From contig QMXQ01000017.1 of NCBI GenBank assembly GCA_003662205.1, positions 1 to 15,844 on the forward strand: DNA of 15,844 nt, read 5' to 3'. The notes beneath the pieces were generated by a model. The model was not told where the DNA came from. It saw only the letters and a program-made list of their open reading frames with translations, and searched no databases. The translations under genes and the position numbers were made by a program. Positions 5,079 to 11,726 of this stretch are shown here, one piece after another (the stretch's first letter is position 1; each line of letters begins with the position of its first letter). This DNA is from Candidatus Bathyarchaeota archaeon. GTDB lineage: Archaea; Thermoproteota; Bathyarchaeia; TCS64.

Positions 5079-5699
5079 TTGAAAACGTGGACCGACCCTC
5101 TAGATGCGAGGCTCACGGGGACGAAGGGGTTGAACGTCAAGATCGTGAGGATGGCCGGCTTCTTCGGCGTCGCCGCGCCCATCCTGAGATTCGCAGTCAT
5201 CTTCCTCGCGATATGGGCGTCGCCGTGGTTCAGCTGGACGGGGAACGCCCTCAGCGACCTCGGCGTCGAGGGGTTCGGCTCCGTCATCTTCAACTCGGGG
5301 CTCCCCATGACCGGGGCGCTGCTGATGATGTTCAGCCTCGGCCTCTTCGAGGTCACCAGGGGCTGCTGGGCGGGGCGCCTCGGCTCCGCCCTCTTCCTGG
5401 CCTCCGCCCTCCTCCTCTGCGCCATAGGCGTCTTCCCCGAGACCGCCGGCCGCATCCACTACTACGTCTCCGTCGCCTTCTTCGTCAGCCTCCCCCTCTC
5501 CATGTTCGCCCTGGGAGCCTTCATGGTCCGGCACAACATGAGGGGGCTCGGCATCCTCTCCTTCGCCGCCGGCGCAGCGGCCGCGGGCGTCTGGACGCTG
5601 GGCTGGAGCGCGGTGGCCATCCCCGAGGCGCTCTCAGCCCTCGCCGCCGGGGTCTGGTCGGCGGCGCTGGGCCTCTGGATGACGAGAAAAGAGGGTTAG
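5079..5699 (+). CDS. DUF998 family integral membrane protein
   Basis: Up to 206 residues with about six hydrophobic segments. The conserved entry S-P-W-F-S-W-T-G-N-A-L-S-D-L-G near 48-62 and the later G-V-F-P-E-T and I-H-Y-Y-V-S motifs place it in the DUF998 family, whose function is unknown. The start is uncertain: TTG at 5079 gives the longest form, but TTG at 5130, GTG at 5145 and ATG at 5151 all keep the whole family domain, and none has a convincing ribosome site. An AT-rich patch at 5076-5087 could be a weak TATA box serving the 5130 start. The gene lies 31 bp after queT behind a T-run. Its TAG overlaps the stop of the convergent AsnRS gene by 4 bp. Confidence 0.75.
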   Translation: MKTWTDPLDARLTGTKGLNVKIVRMAGFFGVAAPILRFAVIFLAIWASPWFSWTGNALSDLGVEGFGSVIFNSGLPMTGALLMMFSLGLFEVTRGCWAGRLGSALFLASALLLCAIGVFPETAGRIHYYVSVAFFVSLPLSMFALGAFMVRHNMRGLGILSFAAGAAAAGVWTLGWSAVAIPEALSALAAGVWSAALGLWMTRKEG

Positions 5700-7003
5700 G
5701 GGAAGACCCGCCTCAGGTCCCGGGGGAAGGGGATGGTGTCCCTGATGTGGTCGAGCTTGCACATCCACATGAGGACGCGCTCGATGCCGAGGCCGAAGCC
5801 GCTGTGGGGCACCGTCCCCCACCTGCGGAGGTCGAGGTACCAGCTGTAGTCCTTCGGGTCCAGGTTGTCCTCGTGGATCCGCTCCAGCAGCTGGTCGTAG
5901 TCGTGGATCCGCTGGCCGCCCCCGATGATCTCGCCGTACCCCTCCGGCGCCATCAGGTCCGCGGAGAGCGTCACCTCAGGCCTCCTCGGGTCGGGCTTGT
6001 GGTAGAAGGGCTTGATCCCCGTGGGGAAGCCCACCACCCAGAAGGGCAGGTCGAAGTGCCTCGTCAGGGGCCCCTCCTGCTGCCAGCCGAAGTCGTCCCC
6101 CCACAGCATCTCGACGCCGTCCTTCTGCAGTATCTCCACCGCCTCGTCGTAGGTGATCCGGGGGAACGGCGTCTCCAGCCTCAGCAGCTCCTCCGGGTCG
6201 CGGCCCACCATCCTCAGCTCCCGGGGCATCTCCCTAGCCAGGGTGTGGCCGATGTGGGTGACCAGCTCGTCCCCCACCTTCATGATGCCGTCGAGGTCGG
6301 TCCACGGCTCCTCCACCTCCAGGTGCCAGAACTCGGAGAGGTGGCGCCGGGTCCGGCTGGGCTCGGCCCGGAAGCTGGGGGCGATGGTGTAGATCTTCCC
6401 GAGGCTGCAGATCATGGCCTCGGCGTAGAGCTGCCAGCTCTGGCTCAGGTAGACCCCCTCCCTGTCGAAGTATTTGACCTCGAAGAGGGTGGAGCCTCCC
6501 TCGCAGGCGGCGGTGATGAACATCGGCGATTGGGTCTCCGTGTACCCGTGCTCCCTGAACCAGTCCCGGGCGGCCTCCATGAACTTGGCCCGGAGCCTGA
6601 AGATGCTCTGGAGCTTCGGGTCCCGGACGTAGAGGTGGCGGTTGTCGAGGAGGAACTCGACGCCGTGGCGCTTCCGGATGATGGGGTAGTCGGGCTGGGA
6701 TTCGATGACACCGCCGACGTTATTGACGGAGAGCTCTCTGCCGTTGGGCGCCCTCTCGTCCACCTTGACGACGCCCTCCAGCTCGACGACCGACTCCAGC
6801 GGCAGCTTCTCGACGTTATTGTAGGTCTCCTCGTCGAAGCTGCTCCTGTTCAGGGTGCACTGCATCACACCCGTGCCGTCCCGCACCATGAGGAACTGGA
6901 TGCCGCCGCTGCTCCGCTTGTTGTACATCCAGCCGCGGATGGCAACCCGCTCCCCGTCGTGCCCTCCGTCCAGAATCTCGGCTATGTCAACGAACCTGGA
7001 CAT
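5696..7003 (-). CDS. asnS: Asparaginyl-tRNA synthetase
   Basis: The 435-residue class IIb synthetase joins Asn to tRNA-Asn. Residues about 18-100 form the N-terminal OB-fold anticodon-binding domain (V-A-I-R-G-W-M-Y-N-K-R), which separates it from the truncated archaeal AsnRS-like asparagine synthetase. The catalytic core has motif 2 F-R-A-E with S-R-T-R-R-H-L-S-E-F-W-H-L-E at 211-229 and motif 3 G-F-G-L-G-I-E-R-V-L-M-W at 402-413. Q-L-Y-A-E-A at 191-196 replaces the Q-L-Y-K-Q of archaeal AspRS, favouring asparagine. The preceding S-Q-S-W keeps an AspRS-like look, so specificity is likely but not certain. ATG at 7003 is preferred; an in-frame TTG at 7012 lies nearer the predicted transcript start. 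Confidence 0.88.
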   Translation of the reverse strand: MSRFVDIAEILDGGHDGERVAIRGWMYNKRSSGGIQFLMVRDGTGVMQCTLNRSSFDEETYNNVEKLPLESVVELEGVVKVDERAPNGRELSVNNVGGVIESQPDYPIIRKRHGVEFLLDNRHLYVRDPKLQSIFRLRAKFMEAARDWFREHGYTETQSPMFITAACEGGSTLFEVKYFDREGVYLSQSWQLYAEAMICSLGKIYTIAPSFRAEPSRTRRHLSEFWHLEVEEPWTDLDGIMKVGDELVTHIGHTLAREMPRELRMVGRDPEELLRLETPFPRITYDEAVEILQKDGVEMLWGDDFGWQQEGPLTRHFDLPFWVVGFPTGIKPFYHKPDPRRPEVTLSADLMAPEGYGEIIGGGQRIHDYDQLLERIHEDNLDPKDYSWYLDLRRWGTVPHSGFGLGIERVLMWMCKLDHIRDTIPFPRDLRRVFP

Positions 7004-7036
7004 GGCTGTCAACCGATAGGACTACCCTGGGGCGGC

Positions 7037-7046
7037 GATATATACT
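7037..7046 (-). promoter_or_regulatory. TATA box for asnS
   Basis: AGTATATATC on the minus strand predicts a transcript start near 7015, giving a leader of about 12 nt to the ATG at 7003 or almost none to the TTG at 7012. Confidence 0.6.
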
Positions 7047-7053
7047 CTTCGCC

Positions 7054-9600
7054 TCACCGGGGGAAGAAGCTGTCCAGGGTCATCTCCCTCGGCCGCCCCA
7101 CCAGCTCGTCGAAGTCCAGGTCCAGGGCGTCCAGCAGCTGCTCGAACATCGACTCCAGGTACTCGAGGTACTTGCCAATGTCGACGTCCCGGTTCGACGC
7201 CATCTGCACCGGCTTGACGCCGCCCTGGGTGACGACGTAGCTGATGATGTCCCCGACGCCGAGGCTGATCCCCTGCTCCCGGAGCATCTTCGCCGCCTTC
7301 ACGTGCTGGGGGTTCGTCTCGTAGCTCGAGAGCCGCCTGCCGAGCATGACGCTGAAGGCCAGCTCTCTCAGGTCGAAGTCCCTCTCCTTCAGCCGACGGT
7401 AGACCGACTCGACGAGATTCCTGATCTCCTCCCTCGCCCGGGGCATGTCCTCGGGCTTCTCCACCCCGCTGAGGATCTGGGTCAGCTTCAGGAAGGCATC
7501 CTTCAGCAGGGGCGGGATGTGCCTCTTCTTCCCCGTCAGCCCCTTGATGTCGACGCTCCCGTCCGGGTAGACTCCGAGGTAGTTCTTCTTCCGCTTGGAG
7601 AAGATCGCGTACCTGTAGACCTTGTCGACGTCCAGCTCGATGCCCAGCTTCTCATTCGTCCACCTCACGAGCTCCTCTATCTGGGCGTCGGTGGGGTGCT
7701 CCAAGAAGACGCTGTCCGTGTCGCCGTAGATCACCTCGATCCCCAGCCTCTGGGACTCCTCCACGGCCTGGGTCATGGCGTGGCGGCCGATGGCGGCGGT
7801 GCTCTCGGCCAGGGGCGGGCAGTAGAGGGGGAAGGACTCGGAGCCGAAGACGCCGTAGGAGGCGTTCAGGAACACCTTCAGCGCGCTCTGGACGACGTGG
7901 TAGTAGGTCCGCTCGTCCCTCGACAGCCCCTGGTCCTTCGACAGCGGCTTGTACCACCTCACCCTCAGGTCGCGGAGGCTGCCGATGATGAGGCTGGTCA
8001 GCCCCCTCCTCCGGGTGCAGACCCAGTGGGGGGTCCCCGGCACGACGTTCCCCCTGCACTCGGGGTGGGGGCAGAGGATGGTCTCGTAGCTCAGGTTCCA
8101 GTTGCGGATCGCGGACGGGTACAGCGACGCGAAGTCGAGGACGGTGACGCCGAAGTGGACGCCGGGCTTCGGGCTGCGGACGATGGCGCCGAGGTACTTC
8201 TTCCCCTTGATGATGGCCTCGGTGGTCGTCCCGCCCTTCGCCGCGATGATGTCCTCCTTGTTCGGGATGAGCCACCCCCTCTGCCGATGCTCCCACTCCA
8301 TGAGGGCGAGGATCCAGCGGCTCACCCCCTGCCGGGTGACGTCCTCCATCGTCATCTTGCTGATGCGGCTGAGGATGACCATCAGCTTCATCACCAGGTC
8401 GTCGTTGAACGCCGTCAGCTCGTAGGTGATCTCGGCGTCCCTCAGGCAGTACCGAGCGAGCTCCTCGAAGGAGAGGGAGGAGATGTCACCCACCTCGATC
8501 TTCGTCTTCCCGATGACCGAGGAGGCGACATCGTTGAGGTTGTTCTCCCTGTACCGGTTGCCGAAGGCGTAGATCTGGATGGAGCGGTTGAGGAAGAACC
8601 TGTAGAGGTCGATGTGGAGGCCGTTGCGGAGGAAGGCGAACCGCCTGCCGATGGTGATGGGGATCTCCTCCAGGGGGAAGGCGAGGTTCCTCGCCCGCCG
8701 CCTCAGGTACCGGAGGTCGAAGTCGTCGCCGTTGAACGTCAGCACGACGGGGTACTCGTCCAGCACCCTGAAGGTCTCCTCTATGAGGTCCCGCTCGCTG
8801 GAGTGGAACACCACCTCGGCGCCGTCGATCTCCGCCGCCGCCTCCTCGCCGGTCTCGTTGAGGACCAGCACCCGCCTGAGGCCGTCGGAGGAGACGAAGG
8901 AGACGGCGATGACGGGGTCCCCCGCCTCGTCGGGGTTCGGCATCCTGTTGGCGACGGCGGAGTAGACCTCGATGTCCACCGCGACCCGCCTCAGAGAGGG
9001 GACGGGGCACTGGAGGAGCCTCGCCCACTCCCTCATGTGCTCCCTGAACTCGGCGTCCTCCTCGGCGAGGATGGCGTCGATCCGCTCCGCCACGTCGTCG
9101 GGGAGGGAGTACTCATCCTCGACGAGCCGCCCCCCCTCGACCCTGTAGGGCATACCGGGGATGAGGCCGCGGTCGTAGATGTAGTTCTGGTAGTAGCGGA
9201 TGTGGCTCTCCCAGCTGTCGCCGATTATGTACCTGATGCCGCTCCTCCCCTGGCCGCCGATGGCGAGGGGGTTCGAGGCGAGGATCTTCGTCACCTTGAT
9301 GGGCTCGTCCCTCAGCGCGTCGAACTTCTCCACCTGCTCGAGGGTGAGGAACCCGGGGTAGCTGAGGAGCTTCTTGTTCTTCCTGAGCTCCTCCGGCGTC
9401 TCCTTGGAGATGCAGTAGGGGATGTGGTTGGTGTTGTCGTACCAGAGGTAGATCTGCCGGGAGCGGGGCTCGTAGAGGCGTAGGAACGCCTTCTCCGCCT
9501 TGCCGTCGTACCCCGCCGACAGGAGGTAGGAGGTCGGCAGGTCGTCCGGCGCCAGCCTCCCCCGGGGCGCAACCGCCTCTTCGTCGCCTATGATTTCCAC
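7054..9600 (-). CDS. polB: Family B replicative DNA polymerase with 3'-5' exonuclease
   Basis: 848 residues with the full archaeal PolB layout. The N-terminal domain (1-200) opens with S-Y-L-L-S-A-G-Y-D-G, as in crenarchaeal PolB1-like enzymes. Exonuclease motifs are intact: ExoI V-A-V-D-I-E at 206-211, ExoII F-N-G-D-D-F-D at 289-295, ExoIII Y-C-L-R-D at 384-388, so proofreading is expected. Polymerase motifs follow: A, D-F-A-S-L-Y-P-S at 489-496; B, K575 in K-V-F-L-N-A-S-Y-G; C, Y-G-D-T-D-S at 625-630. C510, C515 and C528 after motif A may bind a metal or form a disulfide. The C-terminus E-M-T-L-D-S-F-F is a PIP-box-like PCNA peptide with Glu in place of Gln. Start is GTG at 9600, with GAGG 7 nt upstream and a TATA box before it. 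No intein is present. Confidence 0.93.
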   Translation of the reverse strand: MEIIGDEEAVAPRGRLAPDDLPTSYLLSAGYDGKAEKAFLRLYEPRSRQIYLWYDNTNHIPYCISKETPEELRKNKKLLSYPGFLTLEQVEKFDALRDEPIKVTKILASNPLAIGGQGRSGIRYIIGDSWESHIRYYQNYIYDRGLIPGMPYRVEGGRLVEDEYSLPDDVAERIDAILAEEDAEFREHMREWARLLQCPVPSLRRVAVDIEVYSAVANRMPNPDEAGDPVIAVSFVSSDGLRRVLVLNETGEEAAAEIDGAEVVFHSSERDLIEETFRVLDEYPVVLTFNGDDFDLRYLRRRARNLAFPLEEIPITIGRRFAFLRNGLHIDLYRFFLNRSIQIYAFGNRYRENNLNDVASSVIGKTKIEVGDISSLSFEELARYCLRDAEITYELTAFNDDLVMKLMVILSRISKMTMEDVTRQGVSRWILALMEWEHRQRGWLIPNKEDIIAAKGGTTTEAIIKGKKYLGAIVRSPKPGVHFGVTVLDFASLYPSAIRNWNLSYETILCPHPECRGNVVPGTPHWVCTRRRGLTSLIIGSLRDLRVRWYKPLSKDQGLSRDERTYYHVVQSALKVFLNASYGVFGSESFPLYCPPLAESTAAIGRHAMTQAVEESQRLGIEVIYGDTDSVFLEHPTDAQIEELVRWTNEKLGIELDVDKVYRYAIFSKRKKNYLGVYPDGSVDIKGLTGKKRHIPPLLKDAFLKLTQILSGVEKPEDMPRAREEIRNLVESVYRRLKERDFDLRELAFSVMLGRRLSSYETNPQHVKAAKMLREQGISLGVGDIISYVVTQGGVKPVQMASNRDVDIGKYLEYLESMFEQLLDALDLDFDELVGRPREMTLDSFFPR

Positions 9601-9634
9601 GGCCTACCCTCGCGTATCTAATCGCGCGCGGATC

Positions 9635-9643
9635 CATATATGG
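9635..9643 (-). promoter_or_regulatory. TATA box for polB
   Basis: CCATATATG on the minus strand lies just after the agmatinase stop. It predicts a start near 9612 and a 12-nt leader containing GAGG at 9608-9611 before the GTG at 9600. polB can therefore be expressed apart from the upstream gene. Confidence 0.6.
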
Positions 9644-9647
9644 GCTG

Positions 9648-10553
9648 TTACACCCAGGAGGCGCGGCGGGCCGACTCCAGGCTGTAGAGGGTTTCGAGGG
9701 TTATGTACGCCGCCTGAGTCGCCGTCAGGCCCGAGTCGTAGTGGGGCGTGACCTCGGTCAGGTCGAAGCCCAGGAACCGCGCGTCTGTCGCGCCCGCGAT
9801 GAGGTCGAGGAGCACGGCGACGCTGAGCCCCTCGGGTGAGGGGTTCCCCACGGCCGGCGCCGAGGCGGGGTCGAGGACGTCCAGGTCGATGCTGAGGTAC
9901 GCCGAGGACACAGCGTCCAGCTCCCTCCGCACGGCGTCCACGCCGGGGCCCGCGCCGCCCTTCAGGTCGGCGGCGGTGACGACGACCACCCGATCCGCGT
10001 TCGACTCGACGAAGCTAAGCTCTTCCCGGGAGAGGGCTCTGCACCCGAGCACGATGAGCCGGTGATCGAGCTCTTCGAGGGCCCGGCGCATGAAGGTGGC
10101 GTGGGAGAGCTCCAAGCCGAGGAGCCGATCCCTGAGGTCGAGGTGGGCGTCGAGGCTCACAACCAGGTCGGGCTTGAGGGCCCTCAGCGCCCCGAGGGTG
10201 ACGGTGTGCTCGCCCCCCAGCAGCACGGGCACCTTCCCCGTCTCCCGAACCCGCTTCAGGGCGGCCTCGACGCCCCTTAGGACTTCCTCTACCCGGTCGG
10301 CGATCTTTGTGTCGCCGGCGTCGGCGACCGACACGTCCCCCCGGTCGAGGCCCGTCCGCAGGCTGTAGGTCTCCATGTAGCGGCTCGCCTGCCTGATGGC
10401 GGCGGGGGCGAACCTCGATCCGCTGCGGTAGGAGGAGGTCCCATCAAAGGGGGCTCCGACGAGGACGTACCGCGCCTCTTCGAGGGGGGTTGAGGTGTCC
10501 AGGAACGGCTGCGGTGCAGGGTTGCAGAGGTCCGCCAGCAAGAGGGGTTCCAC
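9648..10553 (-). CDS. speB: Agmatinase-family ureohydrolase
   Basis: The 301-residue enzyme has all metal-binding motifs of the arginase/agmatinase superfamily: G-G-E-H-T-V-T with His116, S-L-D-A-H-L-D with Asp135, His137 and Asp139, and S-I-D-L-D-V-L-D-P with Asp223 and Asp225. S-H-A-T-F-M-R-R at 150-157 is the substrate loop, and G-F-D-L-T-E-V-T-P at 262-270 carries the catalytic-loop Glu267. The family releases urea from guanidino compounds, most likely agmatine to putrescine in polyamine synthesis; in some archaea the substrate is N1-aminopropylagmatine. No other polyamine gene lies nearby, so the substrate stays open. The GTG at 10553 falls where the TATA box at 10573-10583 predicts transcription to start, so the mRNA is probably leaderless. 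polB follows on the same strand after 47 bp. Confidence 0.87.
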   Translation of the reverse strand: MEPLLLADLCNPAPQPFLDTSTPLEEARYVLVGAPFDGTSSYRSGSRFAPAAIRQASRYMETYSLRTGLDRGDVSVADAGDTKIADRVEEVLRGVEAALKRVRETGKVPVLLGGEHTVTLGALRALKPDLVVSLDAHLDLRDRLLGLELSHATFMRRALEELDHRLIVLGCRALSREELSFVESNADRVVVVTAADLKGGAGPGVDAVRRELDAVSSAYLSIDLDVLDPASAPAVGNPSPEGLSVAVLLDLIAGATDARFLGFDLTEVTPHYDSGLTATQAAYITLETLYSLESARRASWV

Positions 10554-10572
10554 CGCCTGATCCTTCGCCGTG

Positions 10573-10583
10573 GAGTATTTAGG
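10573..10583 (-). promoter_or_regulatory. TATA box for the agmatinase gene
   Basis: CCTAAATACTC on the minus strand is centred about 25 nt before the GTG at 10553, predicting a leaderless mRNA. Confidence 0.55.
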
Positions 10584-10601
10584 CGTCTCTGGGAGGAGGC
10601 G

Positions 10602-10880
10602 CTAGTTGCTCGGCGTCTCCACGATGACCTGGTCGACGCTGTGGATGACGGCTCCCTGCCTCGCCATGTGCGCCTTCAGGGCCTCGAAGTTGATCTTGGT
10701 CCCGTGGAGCACCACCTTGAGGCTCTCGGTCCTCTCGTCCATCTCCACCAGGCTCACGTCCACCCGGGTCACCCCATGGAGCTCGGCGAGGAAGGACGCG
10801 AACTCCGGCAGGGGTGGGGCGTGGGGCTTCAGGACGTCCAAAACTAGGTGTTTTATCTCTGGTTCGCCCAAGATCTTCAC
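10602..10880 (-). CDS. DUF211 family protein
   Basis: The 92-residue product matches DUF211 (COG1888), a small, almost exclusively archaeal family of unknown function. Recognisable parts are L-V-L-D-V-L-K-P-H at 12-20, L-A-E-L-H-G-V-T-R-V-D-V-S-L-V-E-M-D through residues 31-48, T-E-S-L-K-V-V-L-H-G and the ending G-A-V-I-H-S-V-D-Q-V. The alternating strands and helices suggest a ferredoxin-like alpha-beta fold, as expected for the family. Unlike most genes here it has a leader of about 30 nt with a proper ribosome site, GGAGG at 10885-10889, 4 nt before the GTG at 10880. It lies upstream of the agmatinase gene on the same strand, but that gene has its own promoter, so a shared operon is not required. 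Confidence 0.85.
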   Translation of the reverse strand: MKILGEPEIKHLVLDVLKPHAPPLPEFASFLAELHGVTRVDVSLVEMDERTESLKVVLHGTKINFEALKAHMARQGAVIHSVDQVIVETPSN

Positions 10881-10933
10881 ATATCCTCCAGAAAGGGCTT
10901 CACCTACATACCCTTCTGCGCGATGTGATTCAT

Positions 10934-10945
10934 AAACTTTAATAG
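10934..10945 (-). promoter_or_regulatory. TATA box for the DUF211 gene
   Basis: CTATTAAAGTTT on the minus strand predicts a start near 10912 and a leader of about 30 nt that carries GGAGG at 10885-10889. Confidence 0.55.
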
Positions 10946-10948
10946 TCC

Positions 10949-10968
10949 CGTCTCGATAAACCCAGACG
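10949..10968 (+). promoter_or_regulatory. Inverted repeat around a TATA-like box before the metal-transporter gene
   Basis: CGTCT and AGACG flank CGATAAACCC, which could serve as the TATA box for the plus-strand gene starting at 11050 (predicted start near 10985). A second register, CTCG and CGAG, overlaps it. A repressor dimer on this site would block TBP; metal-responsive control is an attractive guess, not shown. Confidence 0.35.
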
Positions 10969-10980
10969 AGTGTCCGACAG

Positions 10981-11030
10981 GCGATGGGTAGACCATCATC
11001 GCGTGGGGTTGTCGCTTGCTGCTCGGCAGC
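10981..11030 (+). other. Hairpin-forming leader of the VIT-like gene
   Basis: GCGATG (10981-10986) can pair with CATCGC (10997-11002), or GATGG (10983-10987) with CCATC (10993-10997); the two compete. GCTGC and GCAGC at 11018-11030 form a compact 5-bp hairpin with a TCG loop, 5 nt before the GGAGTG ribosome site at 11035-11040. Confidence 0.35.
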
Positions 11031-11049
11031 TCTGGGAGTGCAAGGTTAG

Positions 11050-11697
11050 TTGAGTGATTCTTCGGCTGAAGAGGAATCTGATAGCAGCCGCCGGCGCTTC
11101 GGCGCGTGGCTCCCCGACTACCTCGATGAGATCGGGGCATACCTACGGGTCACGAGAGCCCGGATGATACTGCGCCGCTACTTCGCGATGAACGCCTTCG
11201 ACGGCGCGATGACCAGCCTCGGCGTCGTCATCGGCGCCTACATCACGGGCATCGCCAATCCCCGGGCGGTCGTCGGCGTCATCGTCGTCGGCGGCATAGC
11301 CATGGCGGTCTCCGGGTTCTCGGGCACCTACATGACGGAGAGCGCGGAGCGGAACAAGGCGCTGAACGAGCTGGAGGACGCGATGCTCGTCGACCTCAGG
11401 GACACCATCCACGGCGACGCCTCCCGGTTCGTCTCCCTCTTCGCCGCCCTCGTGGACGGCTCCGCGCCCTTCCTCGCCTCGCTCCCCAGCGTCCTCCCCT
11501 TCGCCCTGGCCCTCCTCGGCCTGCTGCCCATCCAGGCCGCCTTCATCGCCTCCATCGGGGCCTCCCTCGTCATCCTCTTCCTGCTGGGGGCCTTCCTCGG
11601 CCGCATCAGTCGGAGCAACATCATCTACTCTGGCATCAAGATGGTGGTGGCGGGCATCGCGGTGGCCCTGCTCGCCCTGCTCCTGAACGGGCATTAA
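11050..11697 (+). CDS. VIT1/CCC1-like metal ion transporter
   Basis: The 215-residue membrane protein has a hydrophilic, Ser/Glu/Arg-rich start of about 40 residues, then F-A-M-N-A-F-D-G-A-M-T-S-L-G-V-V-I-G-A at 45-63, the family's entry helix with its conserved N-x-x-D-G pattern. About five hydrophobic helices follow (roughly 47-67, 72-95, 137-158, 160-184, 194-212). Y-M-T-E-S-A-E-R-N-K at 94-103 and the acidic L-N-E-L-E-D stretch match the cytosolic metal-binding loop between helices 2 and 3. Relatives export Fe2+ or Mn2+ from the cytosol to prevent toxicity; the metal here is unknown. The TTG start at 11050 has GGAGTG 9 nt upstream. The gene is divergent from DUF211 and convergent with ABCE1. 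Confidence 0.78.
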   Translation: MSDSSAEEESDSSRRRFGAWLPDYLDEIGAYLRVTRARMILRRYFAMNAFDGAMTSLGVVIGAYITGIANPRAVVGVIVVGGIAMAVSGFSGTYMTESAERNKALNELEDAMLVDLRDTIHGDASRFVSLFAALVDGSAPFLASLPSVLPFALALLGLLPIQAAFIASIGASLVILFLLGAFLGRISRSNIIYSGIKMVVAGIAVALLALLLNGH

Positions 11698-11717
11698 TCG
11701 CGTTCAGGATAGAGTTG

Positions 11718-11722
11718 TTTTT
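11718..11722 (+). terminator. T-run after the VIT-like gene
   Basis: Five T in GTTGTTTTTCAGG, 20 nt past the stop, is a minimal archaeal oligo-T terminator in the 29-bp gap between convergent genes. Confidence 0.3.
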
Positions 11723-11726
11723 CAGG

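Noticed and set aside
5696..7003. Aspartyl-tRNA synthetase or archaeal AsnRS-like asparagine synthetase instead of AsnRS
   Set aside because: The Q-L-Y-A-E-A motif favours AsnRS over archaeal AspRS, and the complete N-terminal OB domain argues against the truncated asparagine synthetase form.
5087..7240. 717-codon plus-strand open frame over DUF998, asnS and the end of polB
   Set aside because: It overlaps three supported genes in other frames and has no recognisable domain; it is a composition artefact.
7303..9483. 726-codon open frame on the plus strand opposite polB
   Set aside because: It is the antisense of an unmistakable polymerase gene, its translation is low-complexity Val/Asp/Glu/Leu/Pro sequence without motifs, and GC-rich DNA leaves such frames open.
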